Below are positions 33,177 to 43,800 of a stretch of 64,000 nucleotides of DNA, piece after piece. Made by a program: the position numbers and the translations under genes. Location of the stretch: positions 1-64,000 of the forward strand of contig CAZKBQ010000012.1 in NCBI GenBank assembly GCA_964550855.1, read 5' to 3'. Source of the stretch: JAGOBP01 sp964550855. GTDB taxonomy: Bacteria > Chloroflexota > Anaerolineae > Fen-1058. Within the stretch, counting starts at the first letter, position 1, and each line of letters opens with the position of its first letter. The notes under the pieces were generated by a model. It saw only the letters and a list, made by a program, of their open reading frames with translations. It was not told where the DNA came from and did no database searches.

Positions 33177-34904
33177 TTACGAAGCGGGCGGCAAGTCGAT
33201 CGGTGCGATGGCGGGTCCGTCCTTGGGCGGGAGCGCGGGCGGCGCCTGTTCGGCTGGCGCGGGCAGCGGCACCAGCCTGTTCGCCGGCACGTTCACGGTA
33301 TCGGCGGTGCAGCCAGGGATGGTGCAGGTGTTGACACCGCTGGCCCCGCCGCTGAAGTATTGTGCTGCACCCACGTCGGCGCGGAAGTTGTAGTCACCGG
33401 GCACCAGCGTGAAGGACACCTGACCGTTGNNNNNNNNNNNNNNNNNNNNNNNNNNNNNNNNNNNNNNNNNNNNNNNNNNNNNNNNNNNNNNNNNNNNNNN
33501 NNNNNNNNNNNNNNNNNNNNNNNNNNNNNTGCCGGTGTAGGTGGTGCCACTGAAGGCGTACACATTCAACCCGGCCTGCGGCGCATTGTCGGTGTCGGAC
33601 ACCGTCACCACCATCGGGTTGGTCACTGTCACACTGTCGGCGGTGCAGCCGGGGATGGTGCAGGTGTTGACGCCGCTGGCTCCGCCGCTGAAGAACTGCG
33701 TGCCGTTCTTGTCGGCGCGGAAGTTGTAGTCACCGGGCACCAGCGTGAAGGACACCTGACCGTTGGCGTCGGTGACGCCGCTCTTGCCGGTGTAGGTGGT
33801 GCCACTGAAGGCGTACACATTCAACCCGGCCTGCGGCGCGTTGCCGGTGTCCTTCACTGTGACCACCACCGTCTGCGGGCCGGCCGGCAGGACGTTGAGG
33901 AACGTCACCATGCCGCCCAGTCCGGCAGCGCCATTGTTGTCGATGTGCTGGTTGCCGTCGAAGAGCGGGTACTGCCCGCTGCTGGGCATGGTCACGATGG
34001 TGTCCAGTGCGCCGGCGGGCGGCACTGTTTCGGCCCCGACGTTGTATGGGTAAGGCGCGAGATAGCCATTCTCGGCTATGATGCTCTGAGACAATCCCAG
34101 CAGCCCCATGGAATGTTCCATATAGCCGGCGTTGGCGTAGCGCAGTAATACGCGGCTGCCGGCCGTGGCCTGAATGGCATCGGTAGCCGGGTAGACCTGC
34201 CCGTTGATGAGCCAGTACTTCGGCGCGTAGTCGGCCATGTCGAAGTTGAGCGGGTCGGCGTTCAACGCCGGATCGATTTCGCTCAGCAAGACTAATGCTT
34301 CGCTGTCGAAGGCGACGTTGCCGTTGGTGGGACTTGGCGCGTAGGCCCGGCCGGCATCAACAGGATACACCACCATGGCGCCGTAGAGGCCCATGGCGGC
34401 TTGCCGCGGCCCGACCGGTGAAGCCGCGTTCGAATCCAGTCCGGCCAGACCGGCCTGGTACACGAAGGTGCCGGCGTGGGCGGTAAAGGTGTAGGAACCG
34501 ACGCTGCCGTCGGCGATGCCGGTAATGTCCGATCGGAAGCTGGTATGGCCGTGAAGCGCCAGCGACGTCGGCTCGCCTGTCCCCAGCGCGTTGTGGACGG
34601 TTACCTGCACCGTGTCGCCCTCGCACGCTGACAGCACCGGGCCGGGAACCGTGGGGGCGCCACCGGCACTATCGGCGTAGCCCCAGATGTTGATGGGCGC
34701 GCCGGAGAGGGTGATCGTGCCGGGCTTGGCCCACAGATCGAAAGTCCGATTGGTGGGCCCGCTCGAGCAGTTCAACGGTGTCAGACCGGCGGCCTGGGCC
34801 GAGTAAGCGCCCGCCAGCAGCAGCATCAGCGCTGCGATCAGCGCGGTGAGCCATCGCCGGGAGTCTGACAGTCTCTGAGGTAGTGCCAAACTAGGTGTGT
34901 GCAT
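33177..34904 (-). CDS. Secreted cupredoxin-like protein with 85-residue Cna-B-type repeats (interrupted by assembly gap)
   Basis: The protein has a Sec signal peptide (about residues 19-38), a multicopper-oxidase-like part to about residue 350, and at least two 85-residue repeats each starting near TVKDTGNAPQAGLNVYAF or its variant. The cupredoxin part keeps an LALHGHTSF segment but shows no HCH motif, so it cannot hold a type 1 copper site. Repeats have the look of Cna-B/carboxypeptidase-regulatory beta-sandwiches. The second copy is broken by 100 N (33430-33529), so the true length is unknown. A Pro/Ala-rich tail ends the protein. The ATG at 34904 has AGGAGA upstream. Confidence 0.8.
   Translation of the reverse strand: MHTPSLALPQRLSDSRRWLTALIAALMLLLAGAYSAQAAGLTPLNCSSGPTNRTFDLWAKPGTITLSGAPINIWGYADSAGGAPTVPGPVLSACEGDTVQVTVHNALGTGEPTSLALHGHTSFRSDITGIADGSVGSYTFTAHAGTFVYQAGLAGLDSNAASPVGPRQAAMGLYGAMVVYPVDAGRAYAPSPTNGNVAFDSEALVLLSEIDPALNADPLNFDMADYAPKYWLINGQVYPATDAIQATAGSRVLLRYANAGYMEHSMGLLGLSQSIIAENGYLAPYPYNVGAETVPPAGALDTIVTMPSSGQYPLFDGNQHIDNNGAAGLGGMVTFLNVLPAGPQTVVVTVKDTGNAPQAGLNVYAFSGTTYTGKSGVTDANGQVSFTLVPGDYNFRADKNGTQFFSGGASGVNTCTIPGCTADSVTVTNPMVVTVSDTDNAPQAGLNVYAFSGTTYTGXXXXXXXXXXXXXXXXXXXXXXXXXXXXXXXXXXNGQVSFTLVPGDYNFRADVGAAQYFSGGASGVNTCTIPGCTADTVNVPANRLVPLPAPAEQAPPALPPKDGPAIAPIDLPPAS
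33375..33429. repeat. Tandem coding repeat unit, fragment beside the gap
   Basis: These 55 bp are the same as 33711-33765, part of the 255-bp repeat that encodes the 85-residue module. The other edge of the gap (33530 onwards) matches 33785 onwards. Confidence 0.9.
33430..33529. other. Scaffold gap of 100 N
   Basis: Exactly 100 unresolved bases lie inside the repeat array of the cupredoxin-like gene. By alignment to the intact unit the missing DNA should be 19 bp plus a multiple of 255 bp. Confidence 0.97.
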
Positions 34905-34943
34905 GTGTTGTCTCCTGTCCGACAAACTTCAGACTGCGGGCCG

Positions 34944-36413
34944 TTAGGGCGCGCACTGAGCGGCCAGCGGCGCCGAGCCAAGCGGTGGATCGATGCGCTC
35001 GAGCGTGATCATGCCGCCGAAGCCCGCTTCGTAGTTCGCTGCTTCATTGAGGGCGTGGCTGTGCCAGATCTGATAATACTCGCCGCACTGGTTGTACGAG
35101 GTGGCGTTCCCATCATTCTTGTTGGCCTGGTAACCCAGGTAGGGACTGCCGCTGAAGAAGTTGGGATCCTTGAACAACAGGTTGGCATTGTGCGGAGCGA
35201 GCAGTGTGTCCGAGTTGCCGCCGGTGACCGTGTCAACATCGTAGGGCACGGGGTTCGACGTCGGATCGAAGCCGTCCACGTCAGTCCAGCGATAGAGGAC
35301 GTCCCAGACCTGACCGGCGCCGGCCATGATGTTGAACTTGTAGTACGACAGGTCGGGTTGAGCGTTGCCGCCCAGCGCGAAGCCGTCGCGACCCACCACC
35401 TGCACGTGATTGCCGTGCGGGTGAATGGGGTGGTTGAGCATGCCCACGTTCAGCGTGCGCACCGCCGATGGATATTCCTGGTAGCCGTGTGCGGCGTCCT
35501 CGATCTTGTTTGGATTGGGATTAGCCGGATTGACCATCGGGTGAATGTGCAGCAGGGCGCCATAGGGCTGGGTGGGCAGCCACGCCGCATGATTGGGCGC
35601 GATGGTGTCCGGGAAGCTGCGGCCATTGATCTGCCAGTAGCGCGGGTGATATTTGGTGATGTCGAAGGTGTCGCTGTACACAGCCGACGGGTCGATCTGC
35701 ACGGCGGCGTTGTAGTCGTTGACCGCGATCTCGACATCGTAATGCAAGTCGGGATCGATCTCGGAGAGCAGCAGCGTGTAATCGTTGATGGGATTGAAGC
35801 GCGTCTCGGCCCAGTCGTAGAGGTAGTTATTACCCATGGTCGGCCGGACGACGATGGCGCCGAACAGGCCCATCTGCACTTGCTTCTGCATGTTGGTGCC
35901 GCTCTCATAGATGAAGGTGCCGGGGCGGGCGGCGGTGAAGGTGTAGGTCATGGTGCCGTTGCCGGCCGGGGCAAATTGCGTGAACGAGTTGGCGGCCGGC
36001 TGTGCCTGCACCGGCTGTCCGTCGGCCTGCACTCCCGTCTGACCGGGGAAGATGACCGAAGCGTTCTCCGGCAGGGTGTTGTGCAGCACGATCGTAACGG
36101 CTTGTCCTTCGGTGAAGCACAGCGTGGGGCCGGGGTGCTGGTACTCAGCCGTGCCGGGCGTGCCGAAGCCGAAGCCCCACATATACACCGTGTTGCCGTC
36201 GGGGATGCTGATGTACCCGTCGAGCGTGGTGAGATCGATCGTGCCGTTGTACGTGCCGGAACCCGGCGTCGTTTCGTTCTCGCAGATCAGGCCGAAGTCG
36301 TAAGCGGCCGGCACTTGCGCGGTGGCGCTGGATAGCGGAGCCACGGCGAGCAGGATGGCGAATAAGGCCAACAGTCTGCCGACCCGCAGCCAAGAGAAGT
36401 GAAGTTTACGCAT
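34944..36413 (-). CDS. Multicopper oxidase-like protein carrying only the C-terminal type 2/3 ligand half
   Basis: The 489-residue protein has a Sec signal peptide ending near SATAQ (residue 33) and two cupredoxin domains. The N-terminal one has no HxH motifs. The C-terminal one has HPIHPHGNH (328-336) and WHSH (450-453), the pair of motifs that gives half of a trinuclear copper cluster. The second motif has Ser in place of the type 1 Cys. Such a domain fits domain 2 of type C two-domain oxidases, in which type 1 copper sits in domain 1. The neighbour at 36437 has exactly the missing half. Confidence 0.85.
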   Translation of the reverse strand: MRKLHFSWLRVGRLLALFAILLAVAPLSSATAQVPAAYDFGLICENETTPGSGTYNGTIDLTTLDGYISIPDGNTVYMWGFGFGTPGTAEYQHPGPTLCFTEGQAVTIVLHNTLPENASVIFPGQTGVQADGQPVQAQPAANSFTQFAPAGNGTMTYTFTAARPGTFIYESGTNMQKQVQMGLFGAIVVRPTMGNNYLYDWAETRFNPINDYTLLLSEIDPDLHYDVEIAVNDYNAAVQIDPSAVYSDTFDITKYHPRYWQINGRSFPDTIAPNHAAWLPTQPYGALLHIHPMVNPANPNPNKIEDAAHGYQEYPSAVRTLNVGMLNHPIHPHGNHVQVVGRDGFALGGNAQPDLSYYKFNIMAGAGQVWDVLYRWTDVDGFDPTSNPVPYDVDTVTGGNSDTLLAPHNANLLFKDPNFFSGSPYLGYQANKNDGNATSYNQCGEYYQIWHSHALNEAANYEAGFGGMITLERIDPPLGSAPLAAQCAP

Positions 36414-36436
36414 CTTGAGATTCTCCTTTCGTCGGA

Positions 36437-37771
36437 TCAGGCTAAACCGGCCTGCTCGTTGGGCTTTTGCTGCGGCGCAAGGGTGTTGGGCGGATAGACC
36501 CAGATTTCCGTCATCTGACCGCCGTAGCCGGTTGTGCCGGGATTGTGCAGCCGCGCCAGATTGCTGTTGGCGAAGATATACCGATCGTAGGCGCCGGGGC
36601 CGGTCTTGGGCGGGGCCGTGAAGATGCAGTCGAAGCTTTCGCCGACGCCCACATCCACCGAGTCGGTATCATATGCTCGCGCCCCCAGCGGTTTGGCGTC
36701 CTTGCCTACGACCCTGAAGGTGAGGCCGTCGACGCGCATCGTTTGCTCCTGGAAGCCCAGGTTGACGATGCGGATGAGCACCTTCTCGCCGGCGTTGCAG
36801 GTGACCAGTGACGAGATGGGCTGATAACGCAGATTGTCGGCCAGAGCGGAGCCGTCGTAAGGCAGTAAATCGCCGCTGGTCGCATCGGTGCCGCCGCCGT
36901 TGGGCGCGATCGTGTCCGGGTAGACTCGGCCGTTGATGGCCCAGAAGTCCGGCTCGTAGTCGCTCCAGTCGTTCTCCTGGATGTGAGCGTCACGCCAGCG
37001 TTCCTGCGCCCAAACTTCAGTCAGAATCATCGGGAAGTCCCGATCGAACGCCGTGCTCGGATCGTCGTAAGCCTGTTTGGGCTGGCCGGCCGGCATCACG
37101 AAGATCACGCCGGTCATGCCCATCGAGACGTGTTCCACGTCTTCGAAGTGGCAGTGCCACATGTAGCTGCCCGGCTCGTGCGGCTTGTAGTAGTAGGTGA
37201 AACTATCGCCGATGGGCACGCCGATGGATAGCTCCGGCACGCCGTCGTAAGCCGGGATGGCATTGGGAAAGCCGTGGAAGTGAATGGTGTGCCCGTCGGT
37301 CAGATCGGGGCGCTGCAGCAGGCCCAGATTGGTGAGTGTCAGGCGCAAGTCTTGATTGACCTCGGCGTAGAGCAGTGGCGCGCAGGCCTGCACCCGATTG
37401 ACCTGCGCCCGCACCAGCTGATCGGACAAGCCGGTGACATCCCGGAAGCCGAAGGCATAGGTCGTCTGGGGCGCGCGGGCTGCCGGGTCTGGATGATAAG
37501 TGACGGGGCCGATCTCATTGAAGTCTTTGTCCACCTGGCCGGGAAAATACACCCAGCCATCGGTGGCTGCCAGATGGTAGTGATAGCCCCGGCTATCGAC
37601 GATGGGGCCGGAGGCGGGCGCGGCCGCCTGTTGAGCAGACCGGGCCGCGGCTGCCACTAACTGCGGAACCAGGTAAGCGCCGGCTGCCGTAGCCAACAAG
37701 CCTCCGCCCAGCTTCAGGAAGGCGCGGCGGCTGAGGGTCGTCTTCTGTGGCACTGAATCAGGTTTGCTCAT
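36437..37771 (-). CDS. Tat-exported multicopper oxidase-like protein carrying the type 1 copper and N-terminal ligand half
   Basis: The 444-residue protein has a twin-arginine signal (SRRAFLKLGG at residues 14-23), which suggests export after folding with copper. The first cupredoxin domain has HTIHFHG (161-167) and WHCHFEDVEHVSMGM (205-219), supplying type 1 Cys207, His214 and probably Met219 plus half of the type 2/3 ligands. The second domain, from about 325, has no HxxHxH and no C-terminal HCH: the place reads FQEQTMRVDGLTF. Alone it could not build a trinuclear cluster unless another subunit helps. It precedes the 34944 gene by 23 bp. Confidence 0.9.
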   Translation of the reverse strand: MSKPDSVPQKTTLSRRAFLKLGGGLLATAAGAYLVPQLVAAAARSAQQAAAPASGPIVDSRGYHYHLAATDGWVYFPGQVDKDFNEIGPVTYHPDPAARAPQTTYAFGFRDVTGLSDQLVRAQVNRVQACAPLLYAEVNQDLRLTLTNLGLLQRPDLTDGHTIHFHGFPNAIPAYDGVPELSIGVPIGDSFTYYYKPHEPGSYMWHCHFEDVEHVSMGMTGVIFVMPAGQPKQAYDDPSTAFDRDFPMILTEVWAQERWRDAHIQENDWSDYEPDFWAINGRVYPDTIAPNGGGTDATSGDLLPYDGSALADNLRYQPISSLVTCNAGEKVLIRIVNLGFQEQTMRVDGLTFRVVGKDAKPLGARAYDTDSVDVGVGESFDCIFTAPPKTGPGAYDRYIFANSNLARLHNPGTTGYGGQMTEIWVYPPNTLAPQQKPNEQAGLA

Positions 37772-37793
37772 GTCTGTGTCTCCTTCAGAGTGG

Positions 37794-37831
37794 GGGTGAA
37801 GGATAAAGCGCGCGGCCGTTATCCTTCACCC
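37794..37831. other. Stable intergenic hairpin without U-tract
   Basis: A perfect 13-bp stem (37794-37806 with 37819-37831) with a 12-base GC-rich loop lies between the giant surface protein gene and the Tat-exported oxidase gene. It could protect or cut the mRNA and so set different protein levels. Confidence 0.65.
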
Positions 37832-37845
37832 GTCTGACTGATTCG

Positions 37846-40800
37846 CTACGGCAGCGTCCCGCCGCTGAAGTTGTCGAAGCGCACGTCATTGGGCGCGGCC
37901 AGGTTACCCGGGCGGATGAACCACACTCCCAGTCGGCCGCCATCGGCTGCCAGCGTCGTGGGCCAACCGCTGGTCCCGGCTGTGATATTGGCGCTGCCGA
38001 TCAGGGTGGCTGTGCCGCCGCGGATCCGATAGACGTTGACAGTCCCGTCGGCCAACGCCCGCGCGCCCAGCACGTCGCCGTTGATGAAGTAGCCGTTGGC
38101 AACGCTGAATGTGGCCTGAGTGCGCCAGCCCTGTCGCGGATTGCCGCCGCCGGTGCAGCCGCTCACACTGGAACCGCAGTAGGTGTTGACGAGTATCTGG
38201 TCGGGATTGGTCGAGGCGTTGTACTGTATCTCGATCATGCTGGTCGAGTTCCCTGGATTGGTTGTGCCCAGACCGGCAATCTTGAGCAGCACGTCCTGCT
38301 CGGTGGCCGAGGCGACCACCTTGGTGAGCGTGTAGTAGGCCTCCTGATTCGCGCCAAAGATGCTGGCCGCGTTGCCCGTGCAGGTGTTACCGCCGCTGGT
38401 GGAGCCGCACCAGTAGCGATAGCCATTGCCGGTCACGTCGGCTTCACTGTTGCTGAAGATGCCGTAGCTGCCGTTGCCGCGCCAGTTGTTGCCAAAGGTG
38501 GTGCGATTGAAGTTGTCGATGACGGTGCTCACCAGCGGGAACGGCTTGTCGTTGAAGGTGACGGTGCATGTGGCGCTGCCGTCGATTGCCAGGCTGAAGG
38601 TGCCGCCCGGCGCGCAATCGCCGCTGAAGACTGCATCGAAGGCCGCTCCCACCACCGGATTGGCACCGGTCACGCTGTGGCTGCCGGCCAGCAGGGTCAG
38701 CGTCGCCGGGAAGCTGCTGACGGGCACCCCGTCGACCAGCACCTGGAAGTTGTCGGCGATGGCCGCCGCATTGCCGATGGCGCGATCGACCGTCAGTGTG
38801 CCTGTGCAGGACGGCTGGGCGGCTTCCGACGCGCCGCTGTCAAAGCCGCAACCCTGCGGACGAGACACGTTGTCGATGTCGAACGGTGGCGCGCTGATGC
38901 CGCCCTTGCTGAACGCGCCCATGTTGATCGCCGGCGAATCCGCGCCCAGTCGATAGTTGCCGGGCAGCACGCCGGGCTGATCGACGGCGATGATGACCGG
39001 GGCCGTAAAGGCCGGGCTGCGCCACGGGTAGACACTGAGCTGCGTGTCGTACATGGCCGCTACCTGCGGATCGACTCCGACTAGGTTGGTTGCGCTGGCG
39101 GCAATGTTAGACACGTCTCCCTGGCCGTATAGCACAGAGTTAGTGGGCGACAGCTGGAGGCTGCCGGTCGTGTCGCCCATGTCCCAGTGGCGGATGGGGG
39201 TGGCGTCGCCCGGCAGGCCGATGCCTTCGACCTTGGCTGTGGCCGGATCATAGGTGCCCGAGCGGTTGTCCCAGAAGATGTTGTTGAACAACAACGGGTT
39301 GCTGAAGGTTAGTGAGCCGTTCGGCAGAGTGGCCTGCAGCTGAGCGCTGTTGCCGCCCGTGGACAGCCCCGCCACATAGGGGGTGTTGAAAGCCGCCGTC
39401 GTGGCTGTGTCTGTCGAGAGATTCTTCATCACCGTGTTGTTGTAGAACCGAATGTTGGGTGCATCGTCGATGGCTACGCCGCCGCCTTCGTGCGTCGAGA
39501 CGTTGTTGACGATGAAGTTGTTGTAGACGTTGTACGGGAAGTTGCCCGCCATCAGGAAGCGCAGACCGCCGCCGTCGTCGCCGGCGATGTTGGACTGGAT
39601 CAGGTTGTTGTACACATTCACCGGCCCCGCGCCCTGCGGGCCATTTGCCGTGCCGTAGTTGGCGCTGGGATTGTTGGGCAGCTCACCGCCGATCATGATG
39701 CCGCCCGCTTCATCCACCGACTGGTTGTAGTAGATGCGGTTGTCGTGGATCTGACCGTTGTTGCTGCGGCCGAAGTGGCTGATGCCGCCGCCATACTCTG
39801 ACGAGTAGTTGCCACACAGATCGTTGTGATCCACTTCATACCCGTCTGCACCCTTGAACAGGCCGATGGCACCGGCCAGGTTGGTGCCGCCGTTGGCGAT
39901 GAAGCGGTTGTAGGCGATGCGCAGGTTGTCGTTGTGATTGTCGTAGGTCGGGGTACCCACGCGAACCCCGGCACCGTAAGCGCCGCCATTGCTCTGCACG
40001 ATGTTGTTCGTAATCTGCAGGTAATGGGCGTAGCCATGGACGTAGATGCCGCCGCCCTGCGTCGGCACATCGCCCTGGAAGGTGGGGCGCCCGCCGTTGG
40101 TCTGCCCACCGCCGATCTCGTTGACGTTGGCCGGGAAGCCCAGCTGATCGCCGCCCTGGATGGTGAAGCCGTCGATACTGGCCTTGAAGGCCGCGCCAAA
40201 TTGATTCGTCGAAGTCGGCAGGACGTACACCACTTCGCCGTCCGAGATGTTGGGGTTGCCGATCGCAGTCGGATCGCCGCCGTTCGGATCAGGAGTCAGC
40301 AGACTGTTGACCAGCGCATACCAGTCGGTGCTGGGCGTTGCATCGGGACTGTAGCCGATGCCATCCAGAATGGCGCCGGGCACAACGTGCGCGATGTTGT
40401 CCGTGTCGGTATAGATGCCGCCGGGGCCCACGCCCTGCAGTTTGACCGGCGAGTGCATGACGATGTTCTCAAAGTATTCGCCGGCCGGATTGGAATTGTC
40501 CTTAGCCGCATTCGGGTATACCACGACCAGCGCGTTATTCATGCCGGCAGCCGCGTTGAGCGCGTCTTGGAGCGCGTGCTCATAGGGCAGGCCGGTCACC
40601 GGATCGATCTGCAGGCTCGCCACCGGATCGTAGGTCTTGCCCGGCCCGACTTCGAGGATGGGAGGCGCGTAAACCGGGACGTTGGCCAGTGAGCCGCCGC
40701 CGAAATTGTCGAGGCGGGCATCGTTGCCATTGCTGGTGCCGGTGAAGCGCAAACCGATTGTCCCTGTCATGCCGGCCAGCGCGCTGAAGTTCGTGCGGCC

Positions 40801-43800
40801 TAGCTCAAGGCCGTTCTTGTAGACGATGACTGTGCCGTCGGACAGCGCCCGCACGCCCAGCTGATCGCCGGCGGCAAACGTGGCCGGCAGTGTGGCCTGG
40901 GTGACGGCGTTGGCCGCGCTCTGGCCTTGGCTCTTGGAGACCACGGTCACGTTGCCACCGTTAGCAGCCGAGTACCCTACTTCCAGCCAGGTGGAGTTGG
41001 TCGAATTGAGATTCGTGCCGTTTACCTTGAGCAGCAGGCTTTGCCGCGCGCTGCCGGTGGCAACCTTGGTGAACGTGAAGTAGGCTTCCTGATTGGCGCC
41101 AAAGTTACCCGACCGCCACCACACGGTGCCGCCCGCGAGAACCTGCAGCTGATTCGCCGTGGCACTTGGGGTTAGCGGCGTAATGCGGAAGCGGGTTGAC
41201 GAGTTGCTGTCGCCGCTCCACAGCGCCGTACCCAACGGCTGATTTGAACTATTGGTGCTGCGATTGAAATTGTCCAGCACGCTGGTGGTGGGGAAAGGTC
41301 CAAAGTTGTTGAGCACATGGACGGTCAGGCCATTGACGATGCGCTGCCCGTCGATGGTGGTCACCAGCAGCTGGTGCGGCCCCACCGGGAAGCCCGCCGG
41401 CACCGTGGCCGTAATCGTGTTGTTCGTCCAGCCGGCAGACGTTGACAGCGGCGTGCCGTCCAGTGTCACACTGCCGGGCAGCGCGCCGAAGGCATCGCCG
41501 TAGATGGTGATCGAACCGCTGCCGATCACATACGGCCGATCAACGGCGAAGAACTTGGGCGTGGCTGAGGGCAGGGCACAGACGGCCAGCGCCGTGGCGC
41601 GCGCCCCTTGCATTTCGATGGTCACAGCCATCGGCATCGGCGCAACGTCGGCGGGATTGGTAACGCCGGGCCACGCCTCAAAGTTGGCCGAAATCGTCTG
41701 ATACTGCGGGTTCCAGTTGGGGTTGCGATGATAGGGCTGTCCCGGATCATTGCCCACGAAGCGATACATGCCGGGGCACACGCCGGACGGTGTAGGGCAG
41801 TTGATGTCCAGGCTCGACGGCATCAGCACTTCCCAGATGCCGTTCGGGTCACCCTGCACCGTGTAAACCAGCCGACCCGCGAAGTCGTACACGCCCACCG
41901 GATTGCTGGGGACGTTGGCGATTTCGCCGAACATGGTACTCCGGGGATCAACCGAGATGTTCAGGTTGTCCGAGGTGAGGCCCATGTAGCGGGACGGCAA
42001 TGGCACATCGGTGAAGAAGTTGAAGTTGGGCGCAATCGATTTGCCGTTCTGCACCGGGATCAACTTCATGTCACATAAGGGCGTCTGCTTACCCTCCCAC
42101 GGGCTGCCGCCTTCCTCGGCGAAGGTGGGATTATCGGTCGCTGTCGGGCCGTCGGGTGGCACGCCCAACACATCGACGGTGTGCAGCGCGCCCGCGCACG
42201 GCGGCGGCGGCACTTGCGGCACGTACGTGTCGCCGGTAAAGACGTTGATGTCCTCTTCGCGCGTCACTTTATAGAGCGGGTGACCCAGCACCGGATCGTT
42301 CGGGATTTCGACCTGAACCAGATAGTTACCCGGAGTCAGCGGTGTGGGATCTTCGCCATTGGCGCAGGCGCCGGGATTGCTGCCGGGGATCGTCGCGGCC
42401 TCCGAGGGGTCTTCCTCAAACCCGCCCGCCCCAAAGCAGCCATCGCCGAAGCCGTAGTTGCCATCGACTGTTGCGCCAAAGTTGGTGCCGTCGGAATTCG
42501 GGCCGAACTGCACCCCCAGCATCGGCGACTGATCGACGCACCCGCCATCCGGCCCGACGGGCAGCGCCAGCTGCACGAGCGGATCCCCGTTGAGATCACG
42601 CGCCACGCAGCCGGTGGGGCGATCCCAACGCTCCGACACGTACACATTGAGCAGCTGGCCTTTGCGATATGAGCCGTCTGTCTCCAGCTGATACCGACGA
42701 GCGGGATCGCAGGTTTGCGCCGGGCTGGTGCATTTGATCGGCAGGTACAATTTGACGCGCAAACCGGGGATGCCCGGCTGCCAGTCTTCAGTTACGGCAT
42801 AGCGCGGATCCAATTCGTTTCGGGTAACATCGTAGGTCACTGTGCCGACGATGCCGCCATTCTCGGTGCGGCTGTATGGGACCACTCCCCAGTCGAGCCG
42901 GCCGCTCAGGCCGAGGATGGGCATGACGTTCACGTCCACACCCTGACCCAGGATGGTGTGCTCCCTCGGTTGGCTCGTGTTCGGGTCGGTCGGTTCATTG
43001 TCGGCCTGATAGGTGATGCCGGTGGTCTTGTACAGATCGTTGTACACTTCCTCGACGATCCAGGCAGTGAACGGATACACCTGTTTGACTTCATAGTAGC
43101 CGTTATCGTCGGTGGTGACGCCGGTCGAGCCGTGCTGCGTGAGGTTGTTGCTGCGCATCTTCATCGCCACGATCTGCTGCGGCAGACCGGCTTCGCATGT
43201 CTTGGGGTCCGCGCCCAGTGGCAGACCACTGACGGGGTCGGCGCCCCGATCGGGCCCGTAGCAATCACGCTTGCCGTTTTCGGCCGAGCCTGACGGCAAC
43301 AACGTGCCGTCCTTGGCCTTGCCGTTGTCGACAAAAACGTAGCCGTTGACGCGCATGAACCAGCCCTGCAGGCCGATCTGGCCGGGCTGCCCGTTCCAGG
43401 TATCGCCCACGTAGACCACGGTATTGGAAACCGTGATCGGGATCTGCAGGCCGTCCAAAATCAAGTTCTGCGGATCGTCCCAGATCGTGACCAGATAATC
43501 GCCAGGGGGCACGTTCTTGATGTCGAATGTCCCATCGGGGTTGCCGCGGCCCGCGTAGATCATCTGATCGCCGTTGCCCAGATCGCTCAGGGCGATCCAT
43601 GGCCGGTCAACCCGATAGTCTTTCTTGGCTCCCATGATGCCCAGGCTGGTGACGGGCAAGCCGCCCTGCGGCGGCGCATAAATCTTGGCGCCCCAGACAG
43701 TGCCTTTCACTTCACCCGGATGTGTGCCCACGCCCGGCACCGAAGTGTAGGTGGCGGCTGGGCTGGGCTTATCGAACTTGGGCTGCACAAAGCCGAACCA

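Noticed and set aside
33430..33529. Frameshift or pseudogene at the N stretch
   Set aside because: Both flanks stay in the same frame with matching repeat sequence; it is an assembly gap.
36437..37771. Ordinary complete laccase
   Set aside because: The second domain lacks HxxHxH and the last HxH, so it cannot form the trinuclear copper site alone.
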